Source of the DNA: Chrysophaeum taylorii
Taxonomy: Eukaryota; Sar; Pelagophyceae; Pelagomonadales; Pelagomonadaceae
Assembly (NCBI GenBank): GCA_029834535.1
Contig: JAQMWT010000136.1
Location: forward strand, 1 to 64,000
Direction: 5' to 3'
Length of the DNA stretch: 64,000 nucleotides
A program made the position numbers and the translations under genes. Numbering within the stretch: position 1 is the stretch's first letter; every line of letters starts with the position of its first letter. Positions 29,193 to 40,878 of this stretch are shown in pieces. A model generated the notes under the pieces. The model did not search any database, was not told where the DNA came from, and saw only the letters and a program-made list of their open reading frames with translations.

Positions 29193-31537
29193 ACCACGAT
29201 CATTTCTCCCTTTCGAGTTCGGCGCGCATACACGACGTGTACAGATGATGATCGTGTTGTACGAATAATGTACTTTACATAATAAGTATGGACCCGGATG
29301 AAGTAATGGGTCCCCTTGTTCTTCACCCGACCTGACCTGACCTGACCTCACCTCACCTCCTCCGACGGAGAGTGAAGAGCCCGCCCGCCGCCATACTCCG
29401 AAGTGATCAGGAGGCGGCAGCAATGGGCTACGCGACGATATTCTTGTATCAGTAAAGGCATCGGGCAGACTTGCAAGGAGGTGTGCACGAGGGTCGTGAG
29501 GTCAGGCCGAAAAAGTATAGGTGCTGCTGCTGTATTGTGAGTGGCGATGAGAGTTCATGTCGTCGTAGTATGAGAGGCCTTCCTTCATTTCAGTGTGCGT
29601 AACGACGACGCACACGAGAGCTCGGCATAGGCTTTCGTAGATTGCGCGGCCATATGGGCGAGACGGACGGGGAATTGGTTCCGGCTCCACGCGAAGCCCC
29701 GGTCGTCTTCTCACCACTGCCGAAGTTCAATCGAATGGCTCGAGGCCGTTCCCATCTTTGCTTGCACAAAAAAAACTCTTGCTGAGCGTACCGTCGCGGT
29801 TCGCCTCGCCCGTCGGTTCGGCGGGGGCTAAGAAGAACGGCACGGGCTGGCATACGTCCAGTTGCGGGTCGCCTTGTCTCTTGGCTCTGAGTGGATAAAG
29901 AAAGAAAAAGGGGGGAACAAGGCCTCATGGTGGCGGCCAGATCCAGGATTTGAAGATCGAACTGCGTAACATTAAATATTTGATGGGAACATCCGACATC
30001 ACGCGGCTGCGTCGTCGGATTGGTACTTCAATAATGCCGTCTTCTCTGGCCTTAAGCTCCAGCCAACGTCGACCCCCCGGATGTTCACTTAAAACTAGTT
30101 GCTCCCGTCGCGGGGTGATGTTAGCGCGTCGAGCCGAACGCGGTGGGCGCTCCGTGACGTCTCCACAAACGGGCGAGCTTGTCGGAGGTCAAGTGTCCCT
30201 ATATCCACGGCGCGTAACCCGAAGCCTAAGTTTTAGGCCCCAAATCGCTCAACCCGTCCTATAACCGCACTTTCGACGTCGGGGCAGCTAGTAGCGGGGA
30301 TGATTCTCTACTATCTGTTTCCCGCGCGGAGCCGTGCCGCGGGCAACTCTGGATCGCGTGGGGCGAGCTGCGGCGGGATTGAGAGGAGTTCGACGGGGTC
30401 GGCGGGAGAACGCGGCTTGTGTAGATTTGATGATTCCGGCGTCGAGCTTTGACCGATCATCGTAGTCTTAGTGACGACGTCGAGCTTCCTCTTCGTTGGG
30501 CTGGCGGTCGTATGCGAGATGCAGTGCGTGTTGTCGTAGTCAATTCCGAACACGATCATTTCGGCACTCACCACAGGGATAATCGCCGTTGTGGGACTTG
30601 TGATGGTTCGTGTTGTTGAAATGCTGATTCCTGCGCTGCTGCTGCGAGAAAATCGCGGCGACCTGGTTTATCAGTTGGCGCCAACGCCTCTCGAGCCAGA
30701 ACGCTCGGTGTAGCGTGGCATGCTGGAACGAGGAGATGGGGTGTGGCGACTTCCCCCCCCTGTGTCGGGTGTCCAACGGCTGCGGACGCCGGTGAAAAAC
30801 ACTAAGGAATGCGTTGTTGCCAACGTCCGTGCAATCGACGCTCGTCGAGTTGGCGGAAGAGGAAAAAACTGCCGAGACTGCTAGTAAACAAGGCATTATG
30901 TGGCGCGTGCGCTTATCGCGACTTCCCCATGTCATCGAGACCCGTGGTGGTCGGTCGTAAATGTAGGCGGCCAGTTGAACTTCCAGCGACAGCAAGGCGA
31001 GCTCTCGTAGAACCACGCCGTCTCCGATCCGCCTCCCAAGCGCCAACCTGTGGGCGAGGCAAAGTCGGACGACTCGGCGCCTGGACGGCACTATCCGCCT
31101 GGGACGCCAGCGTTTTTTGTCACTTCTCCGCCGCAGGGGTCACTCACACACATACAACAGCAACGACGGAATCGTCGTTCTCGAACGACTTTCGCCAGCA
31201 TTCCCGAGTACGACGACGACGCCGATAGCAAAGCCCAGCAGCTCCGTGATGAGCTCGCGGCTGCCAGGGGGGCCCTCCCTCATTTCTGAGCTTCGGGTTG
31301 CTGAACTCGAGACCATCAGAACCTCAAACTCTCCGGGCAGCTTCTTCTGCCTTGTTGTTCTTCTTCCGCTTCAACACCTCAAGTCAGTCAAGTCAGGTCA
31401 GGACCTATAGGGCGGCATTTGCCTTCACCTTTACCTATATAGTTGCAACTAAAAAGAAGTGAAGGTTAAGGATTCGAGAAAGATACGCCGTTGCGGCTCG
31501 TCAAATCTTTGGTGGTTGTTTCCCCGCGCCGACACAT
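29193..31537. other. Gene-poor spacer, short tandem repeats only
   Basis: Includes a (cctga)n/(cctca)n run at about 29331-29358. Minus-strand ORFs at 30311-31091 have partly protein-like composition (Asn/His-rich segment) but shift frame and match nothing I know. No gene is supported. Confidence 0.4.
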
Positions 31538-32671
31538 ATGTCGGCACTTTGGTTTGGTCTTGCGTTGTGCGTTCGCGCCGAGGAAGATCGACTCGCGGCT
31601 TCGACTTGGGGTTTCCATCCCCAAGGCAAGAAGCACCAACACGAGGCACGGCGTAGCGACGTCGAGAATATGATCGTCCACTGGCTGGGACACCGCGCGA
31701 AAGGGCTCGAAAAACTCGCGGAGGATTGCTACGGCGGAGTCGATTGTGCGAGCCGAGATATTTACGAGTTCGGCGTCTATACGGGCCGTTCGATGCGCGC
31801 GATCGCGACGACTCTCAACGCATCGCAGACACCGTTTCGTCGGATGTGGGGCTTCGACTCTTTCGCTGGCTTGCCCGAAGAAAGCGAGAATACCACAAGG
31901 TCGGAGGTCGCGCAGGATATGTGGCACGCGGGAGACTACAGCGTCGCGGAGGTGTTTGGGATGCACTCGTACCGCCAAGTCAAGACCAAGGTTCTCGACT
32001 TGGTTAGCGATTCGAGGGCCTGTTTGGTTCGCGGATTCTTCAACGAGTCACTCACGCCGGCTCTGGCCGACATGATGCGACCCGCGCTTTTCGTGGACAT
32101 CGACTGCGATTTGTACGTCTCGGCCTTTCAGGCCTTGAATTGGCTCTTTCGCTTTAGACTCGTCGAGCCCGGCACCGTGTTCTACTACGACGACATGATC
32201 ACGGGAGGGCCCGGCGGTGAAATCCGAGCGCACAACGAAATTGTCCGAAAGTACGGGGTCGAGGTGAACGTCATCGTACCATGCAAGGTGTTTCAGGTCG
32301 CACGCATCGACGGACCGCGCGATGGTGCGCAAGACGACAAAGACGAAGATCCCGGGTCGCGAGAAGAAGTCGCCGGTTGCGCGTGGAAGGCAGGGGAGGG
32401 GGCGCACCACCATCGCTACCACAAAAAACATCGCCGCACCCCGACGCCGGAAGCTACACCGCCCGCCGAAAATAATGCCCCTTTCTTGGAGGAATCCCCC
32501 CAACAGCAAACCGCGCCGACAGACCAAACACGCCAAGGTGCTCTCCAAAGCGAGGAGCCGGAACACTCCAGGAGGTCCCGGGGGGGAAAACACGCCGGGA
32601 GCAGAAGAGAACACCACCAGGCTCGTCGTCGCAACCGTCGTCCCGCCACGAAGCACGTGGGAACAGTTTGA
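31538..32671 (+). CDS. TylF/macrocin O-methyltransferase-like protein, probably secretory
   Basis: 377 aa. TylF-type enzymes use S-adenosylmethionine to methylate hydroxyls of sugars or related compounds. A short hydrophobic N-terminus (Leu-Trp-Phe-Gly-Leu-Ala-Leu-Cys) suggests a signal peptide. SAM-binding motif I is Ile-Tyr-Glu-Phe-Gly-Val-Tyr-Thr-Gly (about residue 75). Trp-Gly-Phe-Asp-Ser-Phe-Ala-Gly-Leu-Pro-Glu is highly typical of TylF/MycF. Ala-Leu-Phe-Val-Asp-Ile-Asp-Cys-Asp-Leu-Tyr gives metal-binding acids, followed by Tyr-Tyr-Asp-Asp-Met. The catalytic domain ends near residue 265. The final 110 residues are basic, His/Arg/Gln-rich and disordered, and may be a species-specific tail or a wrong reading past an unseen stop. 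The product is unknown; a sugar methyl ether on an exported glycan is plausible. Confidence 0.82.
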   Translation: MSALWFGLALCVRAEEDRLAASTWGFHPQGKKHQHEARRSDVENMIVHWLGHRAKGLEKLAEDCYGGVDCASRDIYEFGVYTGRSMRAIATTLNASQTPFRRMWGFDSFAGLPEESENTTRSEVAQDMWHAGDYSVAEVFGMHSYRQVKTKVLDLVSDSRACLVRGFFNESLTPALADMMRPALFVDIDCDLYVSAFQALNWLFRFRLVEPGTVFYYDDMITGGPGGEIRAHNEIVRKYGVEVNVIVPCKVFQVARIDGPRDGAQDDKDEDPGSREEVAGCAWKAGEGAHHHRYHKKHRRTPTPEATPPAENNAPFLEESPQQQTAPTDQTRQGALQSEEPEHSRRSRGGKHAGSRREHHQARRRNRRPATKHVGTV

Positions 32672-34068
32672 TATTGATGGGCTTTGGCAACACGGGCCCC
32701 GCGAGCACTCTGGTCGGCGCCTTTTTTTCTTCCGACTCGCGCCTCAAAGGAAATTAATTAAAAAGAACGACTTCCCACCACTACGCATCACATGTCGGGC
32801 GTTCTATATGAAGCGGCGTTCTATATATCACGTGCGGCGTTAGAAAAAAAAATATGAGGTTTCATCCATAGCCTAAAAAAAGATATTCTTCTTATTAGTG
32901 GGAAGTCGTGGTTGTGTCGACCAACGAGTTTTGTTTTTGCGTTTGAGTCTCGATCGATCTGCCCAATTTTTTCAGTCTGTTGATGCTCGATGGTAAAGTA
33001 GTGGTTCCCGAACACCCACGTTAAGTTCGAAACTTTGCCTGTCGAACGGCACGAGTGACGCCGACGTGTCAAAGACCAACCAAAAGCGGGACGAAGCTCC
33101 TCGAGTGGAGCGCGCGTTTGTTTGGGCGCTACGGCGGCGGAATACGCGTCAAAGGCCAAGTTCAAACGTCCTGCGTGGTACGCGCGGTGAGCTGCCCACC
33201 GGGCTGCTCGTCCAACAGGATTCGCACGAGCGACGACTCGCCCATCAAGCGCAGTCGCCCATTGATTCGGCGATCCTGAGCCATGACGCAATCACCCGTT
33301 TTCGCCACTTTCAGGTTCCTGCACGCGAATATTCGGTCCGCTCGCATGCCAACGGCTCTATATCATCTCGGGGGACTCAAACTTGAGATGGGTCCGTGCT
33401 GAATTTCATCACACAACAACAAGAGACGGACGTGCTTAACGAGGCGAATGCAGCCGCCTTGTTACGGACGCGTCGCGCCTCGTACTCAATTACTAGCGAA
33501 GTGCGCAATTCTTTGCTCTCGCCATGGCTTTCGTAATCACGAGGTCTCTAATGTCAGAAATTCCGAGCGAATGTACTACTCAGTGATCCACTGTTGCATC
33601 CCCCGAATTATTATCCAACATCTTAAGGCTGGAGGAGTATAGTTGCCTATCTGCTGCGAGCTCGTGTCCTTGCAAGCGCCAAGGTCGACAGAGGACTACA
33701 CTACAAAAAATGCACGCACGCTCGCTAACTACTCGCTAACTACCCCCTCTCGCTTCTTCTTATCTCCTCTTCCGCGTTTCCTCATTCTGCTGGCTCTTTG
33801 AGCCTGCTGGGTGATGCTTGCCATACGAACGACGAACCAACCTACTACTTTTTTAGAAACCACCCTATTTTTTTTTTCCCCAATGTAGCGTCTTCTTCTT
33901 CCACCAGCTCTCGGTATTCCGAATGTCGCAATTTCATTCTGACTCAGATTACAGTTCAGGACCACTCGGGCCTGGGAAAACACAAACAAACAGGATTTTG
34001 GGTGTTCATGCGCGGGGATGCGGGGGGATGCAAGCAAGCACGGAGGGTCTAGTGCACGGCGGATGTTC
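32672..34068. other. Spacer without a supported gene
   Basis: Minus-strand ORFs at 32821-33347 read as pieces of a possible protein with a frame change near 33160, but no family is recognised. A tandem of ctcgctaacta lies near 33720. Confidence 0.35.
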
Positions 34069-34815
34069 TTAAGCATGGAGGTAGTAGTAGCGCGCCAGGA
34101 CGAGATTCCACGCCACGAGCATCGGGACGACGACCGTCGGCCCCATGACCATGGGCCACTCAAAGAGGATGTCGTGGCCCACCTTGGGCGTGTAGAGCTG
34201 CGTCGGCTTGAGACCGGTTTGCAGTACGATGGCGGCCACGGGTATAATGATGGCGAGACCCACGATGTGCCACGCTACAAGGAAGCCAGGCGTGGGGTTG
34301 GGATAGAAGAAATAAAGGTAGATAGCGCTGAGCCCAAAGACGAAATCGGGTAAGGCCACGAACCACGTGAACGCAAAGGGGAAGACGCCAAGGTAGAACT
34401 TGATGATGGAGGCGATTGCGAGAACGCGAACACACTGCATGCCGATGAAAGCGGAGGGGCCAAGGAATGCTATGTAGTCGTCTGCGCTGATGGCGACGGC
34501 GGCCGTAAGCGCGAAGACGGGCATCGGAAGCCAAAACATTGGAAATGCCTCGACAATCTTGCGTTGGTGGAACCACTGGTAGTTGTACCCGGCATAGATG
34601 ACTCCGGCGCCCCAAAGCCCAAAGCCAAACGGGATGACGAGAAGGTGGAACGCGCCAGCCTTGATTGACGTGGTCACCAGGAACACAATCTCAATGACCC
34701 AAAGCAATGGTAATGCCGAGACGAGCTTGCGCCGAGGCAGTTTGCGGAACTTGGGAGCCTCCGTAGGTTCCTCATTCAGTTGTACCTTTCGCTGCCGCAG
34801 ACCAGAGCTATCCAT
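34069..34815 (-). CDS. Polytopic membrane protein of unknown function
   Basis: 248 aa. ATG at 34815 is chosen; the open frame extends upstream only to a TTG. After a polar N-terminus of about 35 residues there are about seven hydrophobic helices connected by short loops. Conserved-looking features are two Pro-rich helix caps (Trp-Leu-Pro-Met-Pro-Val; Phe-Tyr-Pro-Asn-Pro-Thr-Pro-Gly) and an aromatic C-terminus (Ala-Arg-Tyr-Tyr-Tyr-Leu-His). No signature of a known transporter, receptor or enzyme family is visible. Codon use is less GC-biased than in most neighbours but still clearly coding. Function unknown. Confidence 0.7.
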   Translation of the reverse strand: MDSSGLRQRKVQLNEEPTEAPKFRKLPRRKLVSALPLLWVIEIVFLVTTSIKAGAFHLLVIPFGFGLWGAGVIYAGYNYQWFHQRKIVEAFPMFWLPMPVFALTAAVAISADDYIAFLGPSAFIGMQCVRVLAIASIIKFYLGVFPFAFTWFVALPDFVFGLSAIYLYFFYPNPTPGFLVAWHIVGLAIIIPVAAIVLQTGLKPTQLYTPKVGHDILFEWPMVMGPTVVVPMLVAWNLVLARYYYLHA

Positions 34816-35382
34816 GTTCGTCGCGTTGTTCTTTCGTGCTCCTTCGGATTTGCCCAAGTTTCAACGGTACGTCAATAATAATTTCGAGCCAAGCAATTCA
34901 TTCTGTTGGAACGAACGTTTCAAGCGAGTTCGATCATATGCGGAACGAGCGCCGAGTGTTGCGGGGTCGTTGGACTTGTGGCAAAGATGGCTGCGCTTCT
35001 GCCTTTTCGGCAGGTCGCAATACAAGTTACTACTGTGGCGACCGGAGACTCAACAGGGACTCGCACAATGATGGTCTCGAGGGTGTATGTATGTAGCGAA
35101 ATTGCATCGTCGCGCGCGTCGGAATACACCGCCGCCGCCGCCGCCGCCGCCGAAATACTGAAAGGAGGGTCGTCCCCGAAAAAAGGGTCGAGGGTTTGGA
35201 CTCCGCCGCCGCCGAGCTCAAGAAGAACGAGGACTTCACGGCCAGCATTGCAAGACGACCACGCGCGTGGTGAGGTGCGTCTTTATGCTGAACAGAATCA
35301 AGTCGTACTCGGTACCACCGCGTCGCAAACGCGCGTTTTCTCGAGGTCGACGCCCCTATGTTTTTGAGGAAGTCGTCCCCTT

Positions 35383-35443
<61 letters not shown>

Positions 35444-36133
35444 ATGGTCGCGGGCCCGCCGCCGACAATGACGCCAGAAGAAGACACGCCCCGGCGTACA
35501 ACAGACAGTTCCTTGGCAAAATTGTCGTCGCCGCCGAAGTTTTTGGCGACAACAACAAAGTCGTCGTCTATATTATCATATGAGGTGAAGCTAAAGGTCG
35601 CGCGCTCGACGAGCTCCCTGTCGGTATAAAGGTCGCGAGAGATGAAGTCATGTATGTTAGAAGTAATCTTGCCGCGCGCGGAAAATCTTCGTTCATCGAT
35701 ATTTGCGCCACCAACTGCCACGACAACAAAACTACAGTCGGCGACCGACCACCAAAGTACCACTCGGCTAGCAACAGCCGCCCCAAAGAAAGGTACTAGG
35801 GTAATATTGGTATGAAATGGAAAGATAAGTAAGCGGGCGCTAAGGGCGGCGAGGGGCGCCCCGGGACGGGTCCCCCAACAACGTCTACGAGAGCATATGC
35901 GAGCGGGGTGCAGCTTGGCGCTCAGTGCTGCTGCAGAGATGAGCCGCATCGTCGTAATCCCGCGCTGAGAAAACGACAAAGGGGAACCCATCGCACTCGA
36001 GAGGCGGCGACGAGATCCAGCAGCGGCAGGAGGCACAGAGTCTGGCGGCGGCGGTCATTCTTCTGCGAGCAGAAGCAGCGGGTCGAAAGTCGGTCGCGCC
36101 GCGTTGGTGGAAGGAAGCAGATGGCGGCGGTAA
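34816..36133. repeat. Spacer with (aagc)n microsatellite and possible decayed minus-strand ORF
   Basis: A pure (aagc) array of about 14 units lies at 35385-35442. On the minus strand it reads as Leu-Leu-Ala-Cys repeats within an ORF from 36036 to 35356, whose central part looks protein-like (Val-Val-Val-Ala-Val-Gly-Gly). Beyond the array the sense continues in another frame to about 35030. Either a gene was broken by repeat growth or this is chance. No domain recognised. Confidence 0.35.
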
Positions 36134-37260
36134 TTAATCGAGGTCAGAGATTGCGGAAGCGATTTCGACGGGGGCGGGCGGCGCGGGGGCTTTCGCGGTT
36201 GCCTCGACGTGCGATAAACGTTCGTCGCCGTCGCACGCCGCGGCGGCAACTAGAGGCGAGTCGACGTTGGCGGCGGGGCCGTCCGTCGACGGCGTAGACA
36301 TGAGTATGAGTATTCTGTCGCCGCTGGGCTCGGACGAAGCGAGGGCGCCGACGGCGTCCGCGGGAGTGATCGCGCCCGCGGAGACGGCCGTCGTGGGAGT
36401 AACGTCGTCCGCGACGTCTTCGTCGTCGTCGTCTTCGCGCGAGACCGGGTCTTCCAAGGAGCCGCCATCCAAGGTGAGGTCCTCTTCGAGATCGTCGACG
36501 CTCCGGAAGCAGCAGACGAGGCCGGCCGTGCAGCAGTAGCAGCAGCAGACGGCGAGGAGGACGGGCGAGAAACAGACGATAGCGGGGTAGTAGGGGCGTC
36601 GCTGGCGGAGGACGCGGAAGACGACGACGACCCCGATGCCGGCGAGAAACAGACACGAGCAAACTGACGTGAGGGCAGATGCGTTGGCGTGGCTGGCCGC
36701 CTCGGCCTTGAGTTTGTCGGCTTCCGCGAGGCGCGAGGCCTCGTCTTCCGAAGACTGACTCGGGTCCGACATGCTCGCTTTTATCACCGACGCCGAGTGC
36801 GCGAATTGGAGGCCGCGCGCGAGGTATATGGCGGCCTGGATCCAGACGGGAAGGAAGACGATCCACCAACTCAAGCTCGAGCTCTTGCCGCCGCCCGGAA
36901 GCGAGAGCTTGAAAGCGAGCAACGCTTCGAGCGCGAGCCTCAGCGCGCCGAACCGGGCGGCGCGCCGGAACATGTCGCGCTCCTCGAGCTGCTGGACGTA
37001 GACGCGCGTCCGGAACTCGCGTTCGAGCTCGTCCATCTCGGTGTCGTCCTCGCCGGGCGGCGGGTCGATTCGCATCAACGCGGCCACGGGAAACAGTTCC
37101 GAGAGCGAAATCAATTCCCTAGCGAACAACGGCGCGAACGTGACGAAGCTGCCGATGTCGGCGCCATCGAGGGAGGCGACGAGGAGGGCCTGGAAGACAA
37201 CAACGAGGACCGTCTTGGCGAGCGCACTGAGCCTGATCACGAGCGGCGCGTCCTCGCCCG

Positions 37261-37291
<31 letters not shown>

Positions 37292-37987
37292 TTCTTCGAA
37301 GAATTCGCGAGTCTCTTCGTCTTCTTCGGCGTCGCCCGAGGGCGGTGCGCCGCCGCCGCCGCCGCCGCCGCCGCCCGAGGTTTCCCTCGGAGCTTCTTCG
37401 TCCTCCTCCGGGGCTGGAGACTGGGCAGATGATCTCGGGCCTTCGAGAGCCCACGCGACGTAGTTCATCACGAGGAACGAGTCCACGATCCACGCCGGGA
37501 GCCAGACGACGGCCCACGGGACCCTCGTGACGCCGTCCATGTTCAACGCAGCGAGCACGGGGAAGTAGACAAAGAAAAAACCCACGGCGGCGAAGATCGC
37601 GACCAAGATCAAGCATCGACACCTGTCCCCGACCTTTGCCGCGCGCTGCATCACGCTCTCGGGCGAAACGCTCGCGGGATTCTCGTTCATCTTCAGCCCG
37701 AGCTCGCCCAGGGCGTCGTACACGCGCCGCCGCTTCGGATCCGACAGGCACTCGTACGCCTCCTTCACGCGCTGGAACTCGGCCACGTCCTCCTCCCCGA
37801 CAGGCTCACCACGCTGCGCTCTCTTGTCAGGGTGAAGCCGTAAACTCATCGTCCGGTAGCTCTTCTTGATGGCAGTCGACGTGCTTCGTCGCTCGAGCCC
37901 CAGAGCCTCGTAGTACTCGGAATCCAGCTCGGGGTTCAACAGAGGCTGCAGGCAGCACAAGGTCAGCCGCGACGGCGGAGCCGCCAT
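36134..37987 (-). CDS. DnaJ (Hsp40) J-domain protein, multi-pass membrane
   Basis: 617 aa. The J domain recruits Hsp70 and stimulates its ATPase. ATG at 37987; residues about 24-95 form the J domain with His-Pro-Asp at 52-54. Three or more groups of hydrophobic helices follow (about 125-190, 260-330, 365-400, 440-500), so the protein is probably anchored in the ER or another endomembrane with the J domain cytosolic. Between them are an acidic, Gly-rich loop (poly-Gly, poly-Asp, poly-Glu) and a helical segment with Glu-Arg-Asp-Met-Phe-Arg-Arg. A Cys-rich stretch (Val-Cys-Cys-Cys-Tyr-Cys-Cys) lies at about 497. The C-terminal 110 residues are acidic and disordered. The J domain is firm; the rest matches no family I recognise. 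Confidence 0.85.
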
Positions 37988-38741
37988 TTTGGTGGCGAGC
38001 GTCACCACACCAACCCCTGCAACAAAACAACTACAACGGCACTCTATCTATTTTTTGCCCACACCCCACCACCGCCGAATTCAAAAGCATCACGCGTTTT
38101 AGCGCGACACGCAGTGTGTGCCTTCGTCAGTCAAACTGGGATGTGGGCACCTAGTTCTACTCAAGAAACGGACTTCAAAGCGCCTCGGAAGAAGAAGAAG
38201 AAGAAGAAGAAGAAGAAGAAGACGAAGAAGAAGAAGAAGAAGAAGAACCAAGGCGGCGACGACAAATGCGGTTTCCTACGTCCCCCCTCTTTGCTTTCGC
38301 ATGCAATGTCCCGGTCAGTTGCAGCGGCATAGGCCCAATGTGGTGGTGGTGGTGGTGGTGGTGGGCGCTCTCTAAAAGAGCGAGCATCGTCGTCGAGACC
38401 GTCTTCCACGCGACGGCGCGTTCCTCGTCATCATCCTGGTAAGATGTGACTGCACTGCCCCTTTTCTTGCGCACGCAAGAAAATCGTCGCCGTCGTCCAT
38501 ACCCTGGGACCGAGAGTATACTGCCCCTCAATAGAAAACCGGAGGAGCCTACTTTAAGCTGACGTACACAACAACGGGCGATCTCCTCGCCCACCCTTTC
38601 TGCGCGAGTTTGGCTCGGCACTCGCGAATGATACCCCGTCGTCATCGGGGGGAGGCGACGGACGACTGCGACGGACGACTTGAAGAAGAAGAAGAAGAAG
38701 AAGAAGAAGACGAAAGAGGACGACGGGCGTGAAGAGAAGCA
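37988..38741. other. Spacer with trinucleotide repeats
   Basis: Holds (gaa)n at about 38188-38250 and 38681-38712 and (tgg)n at 38341-38362. No gene. Confidence 0.4.
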
Positions 38742-39998
38742 TCATTTCACCTGTGGCAACTGTGCTGGTGTTTTGTCGCCCTTTGCATATGGCGGCGCGA
38801 GATTTTCGTCCTCGTCCGCGCGCATTTCGGGCCAGAGCGAGTACGTCGCGGCGGTGACGCACTGCATTTTTCGGGCAAAGTCGCCGCCCATGCAGTTGTA
38901 GATGAAGGAGCCTTCGTAGGGATGGGGCGGGTCGTGCTTTCCGTCGAATTGGCGCATCGCCTCTGTCTTGTTTGGAAGCGACAATCCAAGTTGGTGCGAA
39001 AAGGACTCGACGGCCGCTCGGGGAGGATCGAGGAGCGTTCCAAAGAGGTAGTGCGTTCGGTTGTCGTCGCTGACGCGGCACACGGTGTCCTCTAAGAGGA
39101 CGGGGTTATTTCGGTAAAGGCAGGATAGCGTGCACTGCTCGGTCTCGCCCTCGAACATGCACTGGTCCCAGGTGATGTTGAGCGCCATGCCCGAGCCGAG
39201 GTTGTTGGTAGAGCACGGGCTATGTTCGAGAAAGTCATTGTCGAAGACGGCGAGCGCGAGCTGGTCGCGAATGAGGGTCTCGGCGAAGGAGCCGGACTTG
39301 ACGATCATCGCGCCCGTGTTGACGCAATTCCCAAACTCCTCGGCCGTGCCGCAATAGCCTCTTTCGAGGTGTTTGTCCGAGAGGTTCGCGCACAGTCCCA
39401 GCTTTCTGTATGCTTCGACGAAGAACAAGACGCTGCGGCCGGCGAGCCGATCGACGTCCTCGCTCGAGACGTCGTCGCCCGGTTCGAGGTACAAGAGGTC
39501 TTCCATGCGAATGGACGAGTCGACGAGGACGGCGTCCGCGTCCGTCCAGAGCACGTAGTCGCACGAGTCGCGGAGCGCGGCCCAAATCCCGCACGACTTG
39601 ACTGGCGTAGTCTTCGAGTACGCGAGCGCTATCTGGCCCTGGAGCTCGGGGCAGTACGTGTCCACGAAGTCATCTAGCGAGTTCGAGACGTACTCGACGA
39701 AACGATAGCCGTGTCTCTCCGCGTACCGTCGCTTCGTCACGGCCGCGACCTTGGCGACCGACACGTATTCGGGGCCGTAGGCGGCGTGCGCGATGCAGAA
39801 CTTGGACCGCGTCCTCCCCTCTTCTGGCAACTTTGTCTGGGTTTCGCGGTATCGAAGCCATCCGATCGTCGCTAAAGGGACCGCGCACATCGTCCCCACG
39901 ATTGCTAGGCTTCCCACGAAGATGACTCTCAGCCTATACGTTGACTGCCGTCGTTCCTGGGACGACCCGAGGAGCGGCTTGAGCTCGTCCTCACCCAT
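38742..39998 (-). CDS. Type II membrane glycosyltransferase, GT34 (GMA12/MNN10)-like
   Basis: 418 aa, a Golgi-type enzyme. A cytosolic start of about 25 residues is followed by a single transmembrane anchor (about 25-48), then a lumenal catalytic domain. Key features are Arg-Tyr-Ala-Glu-Arg-His-Gly-Tyr-Arg-Phe (near residue 92), common to the GMA12/MNN10 nucleotide-diphospho-sugar transferases, and the metal-binding Asp-Tyr-Val-Leu-Trp-Thr-Asp-Ala-Asp-Ala (Asp-x-Asp, about 152). A further Asn-Thr-Gly-Ala-Met-Ile-Val-Lys motif fits the same family. Multiple Cys in the lumenal part and Asn-x-Thr sites fit a secretory protein. Donor and acceptor sugars are not determinable. It lies near other secretory carbohydrate enzymes (SUMF1 and the fucosyltransferase-like gene). 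Confidence 0.82.
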   Translation of the reverse strand: MGEDELKPLLGSSQERRQSTYRLRVIFVGSLAIVGTMCAVPLATIGWLRYRETQTKLPEEGRTRSKFCIAHAAYGPEYVSVAKVAAVTKRRYAERHGYRFVEYVSNSLDDFVDTYCPELQGQIALAYSKTTPVKSCGIWAALRDSCDYVLWTDADAVLVDSSIRMEDLLYLEPGDDVSSEDVDRLAGRSVLFFVEAYRKLGLCANLSDKHLERGYCGTAEEFGNCVNTGAMIVKSGSFAETLIRDQLALAVFDNDFLEHSPCSTNNLGSGMALNITWDQCMFEGETEQCTLSCLYRNNPVLLEDTVCRVSDDNRTHYLFGTLLDPPRAAVESFSHQLGLSLPNKTEAMRQFDGKHDPPHPYEGSFIYNCMGGDFARKMQCVTAATYSLWPEMRADEDENLAPPYAKGDKTPAQLPQVK

Positions 39999-40878
39999 CT
40001 AATCGCGCTTATTCATTCATTAACAACACCTCTGCGCCGTGACCTACTACTACTGGCGCCATTTTTTTTTTCCCTACGATGACGTAATCAAACGGTAGAA
40101 AGTCTCCTCCTATTGCGTCACCGACGTTCCAACTACCTGGGACGAACACTAATCAATAATGATGAACTGGCTGGAGTAGTAGTACACGCTGCAGTACACA
40201 CTGCGGGAGCGGCCCTCTTCGTAGCAAGCGACCTGGAGAAGACTTCGACTCGGTCGCGCGGCGCCTGCCTGTCTGTGGGTCTGGGGGAAACCGCCGCGGC
40301 GCCTCGAAGAAGCGCACAGGCCACCCACCCACCGCCACCACCGAAGTTTTTTTTTTTTGAAGAGCGGTTTGATTGATTAATTAACCCTGCGATCGCTCAC
40401 GCCGCATGGTTGCGATGAATGACGGTGCCTAACACGCTTGCTCCCTGCGGCGGCCCCGGCCGTCCCGGAGCGAGACGGTGCCTGCTCGCCTCCCGGACTG
40501 GCCGGTTAGCACCCGGAAAGGAAAGTCTGCGCTGGGATGGGGTTCGGTCGGTTGGGCAGAACGCGACGGACGGGTCGATTGTTCGTGGACCAAAACGTCC
40601 GCGGCCTGCGACGCGAGGAAGAGTTGTTCGCATCTGTGCGGCGGCGGCGGCGGCGGCGGCGGGACGTCTTCTTCGTCATCCCCTCGAACTCGCGGCCTCG
40701 CGCAAAAGACCGCGCGCAGTGGCTGTCCGCCTTTCTACGAGTACTCGTCCCTCGCCTCTACCCCAACTGTGTGATTTTCCTTCCTCTGTGATACTAGTGG
40801 GCAGGCTCCTGCCGGTCTCCCGAGCAGCAGCCTCGGGAGAGGTCGCGGAAGTTCGTGAGGTAGGTAGCGGGTTGTTTC
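39999..40878. other. Spacer, nothing supported
   Basis: Overlapping shadow ORFs on both strands; (gcg)n near 40637-40660. No domain recognised. Confidence 0.4.
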
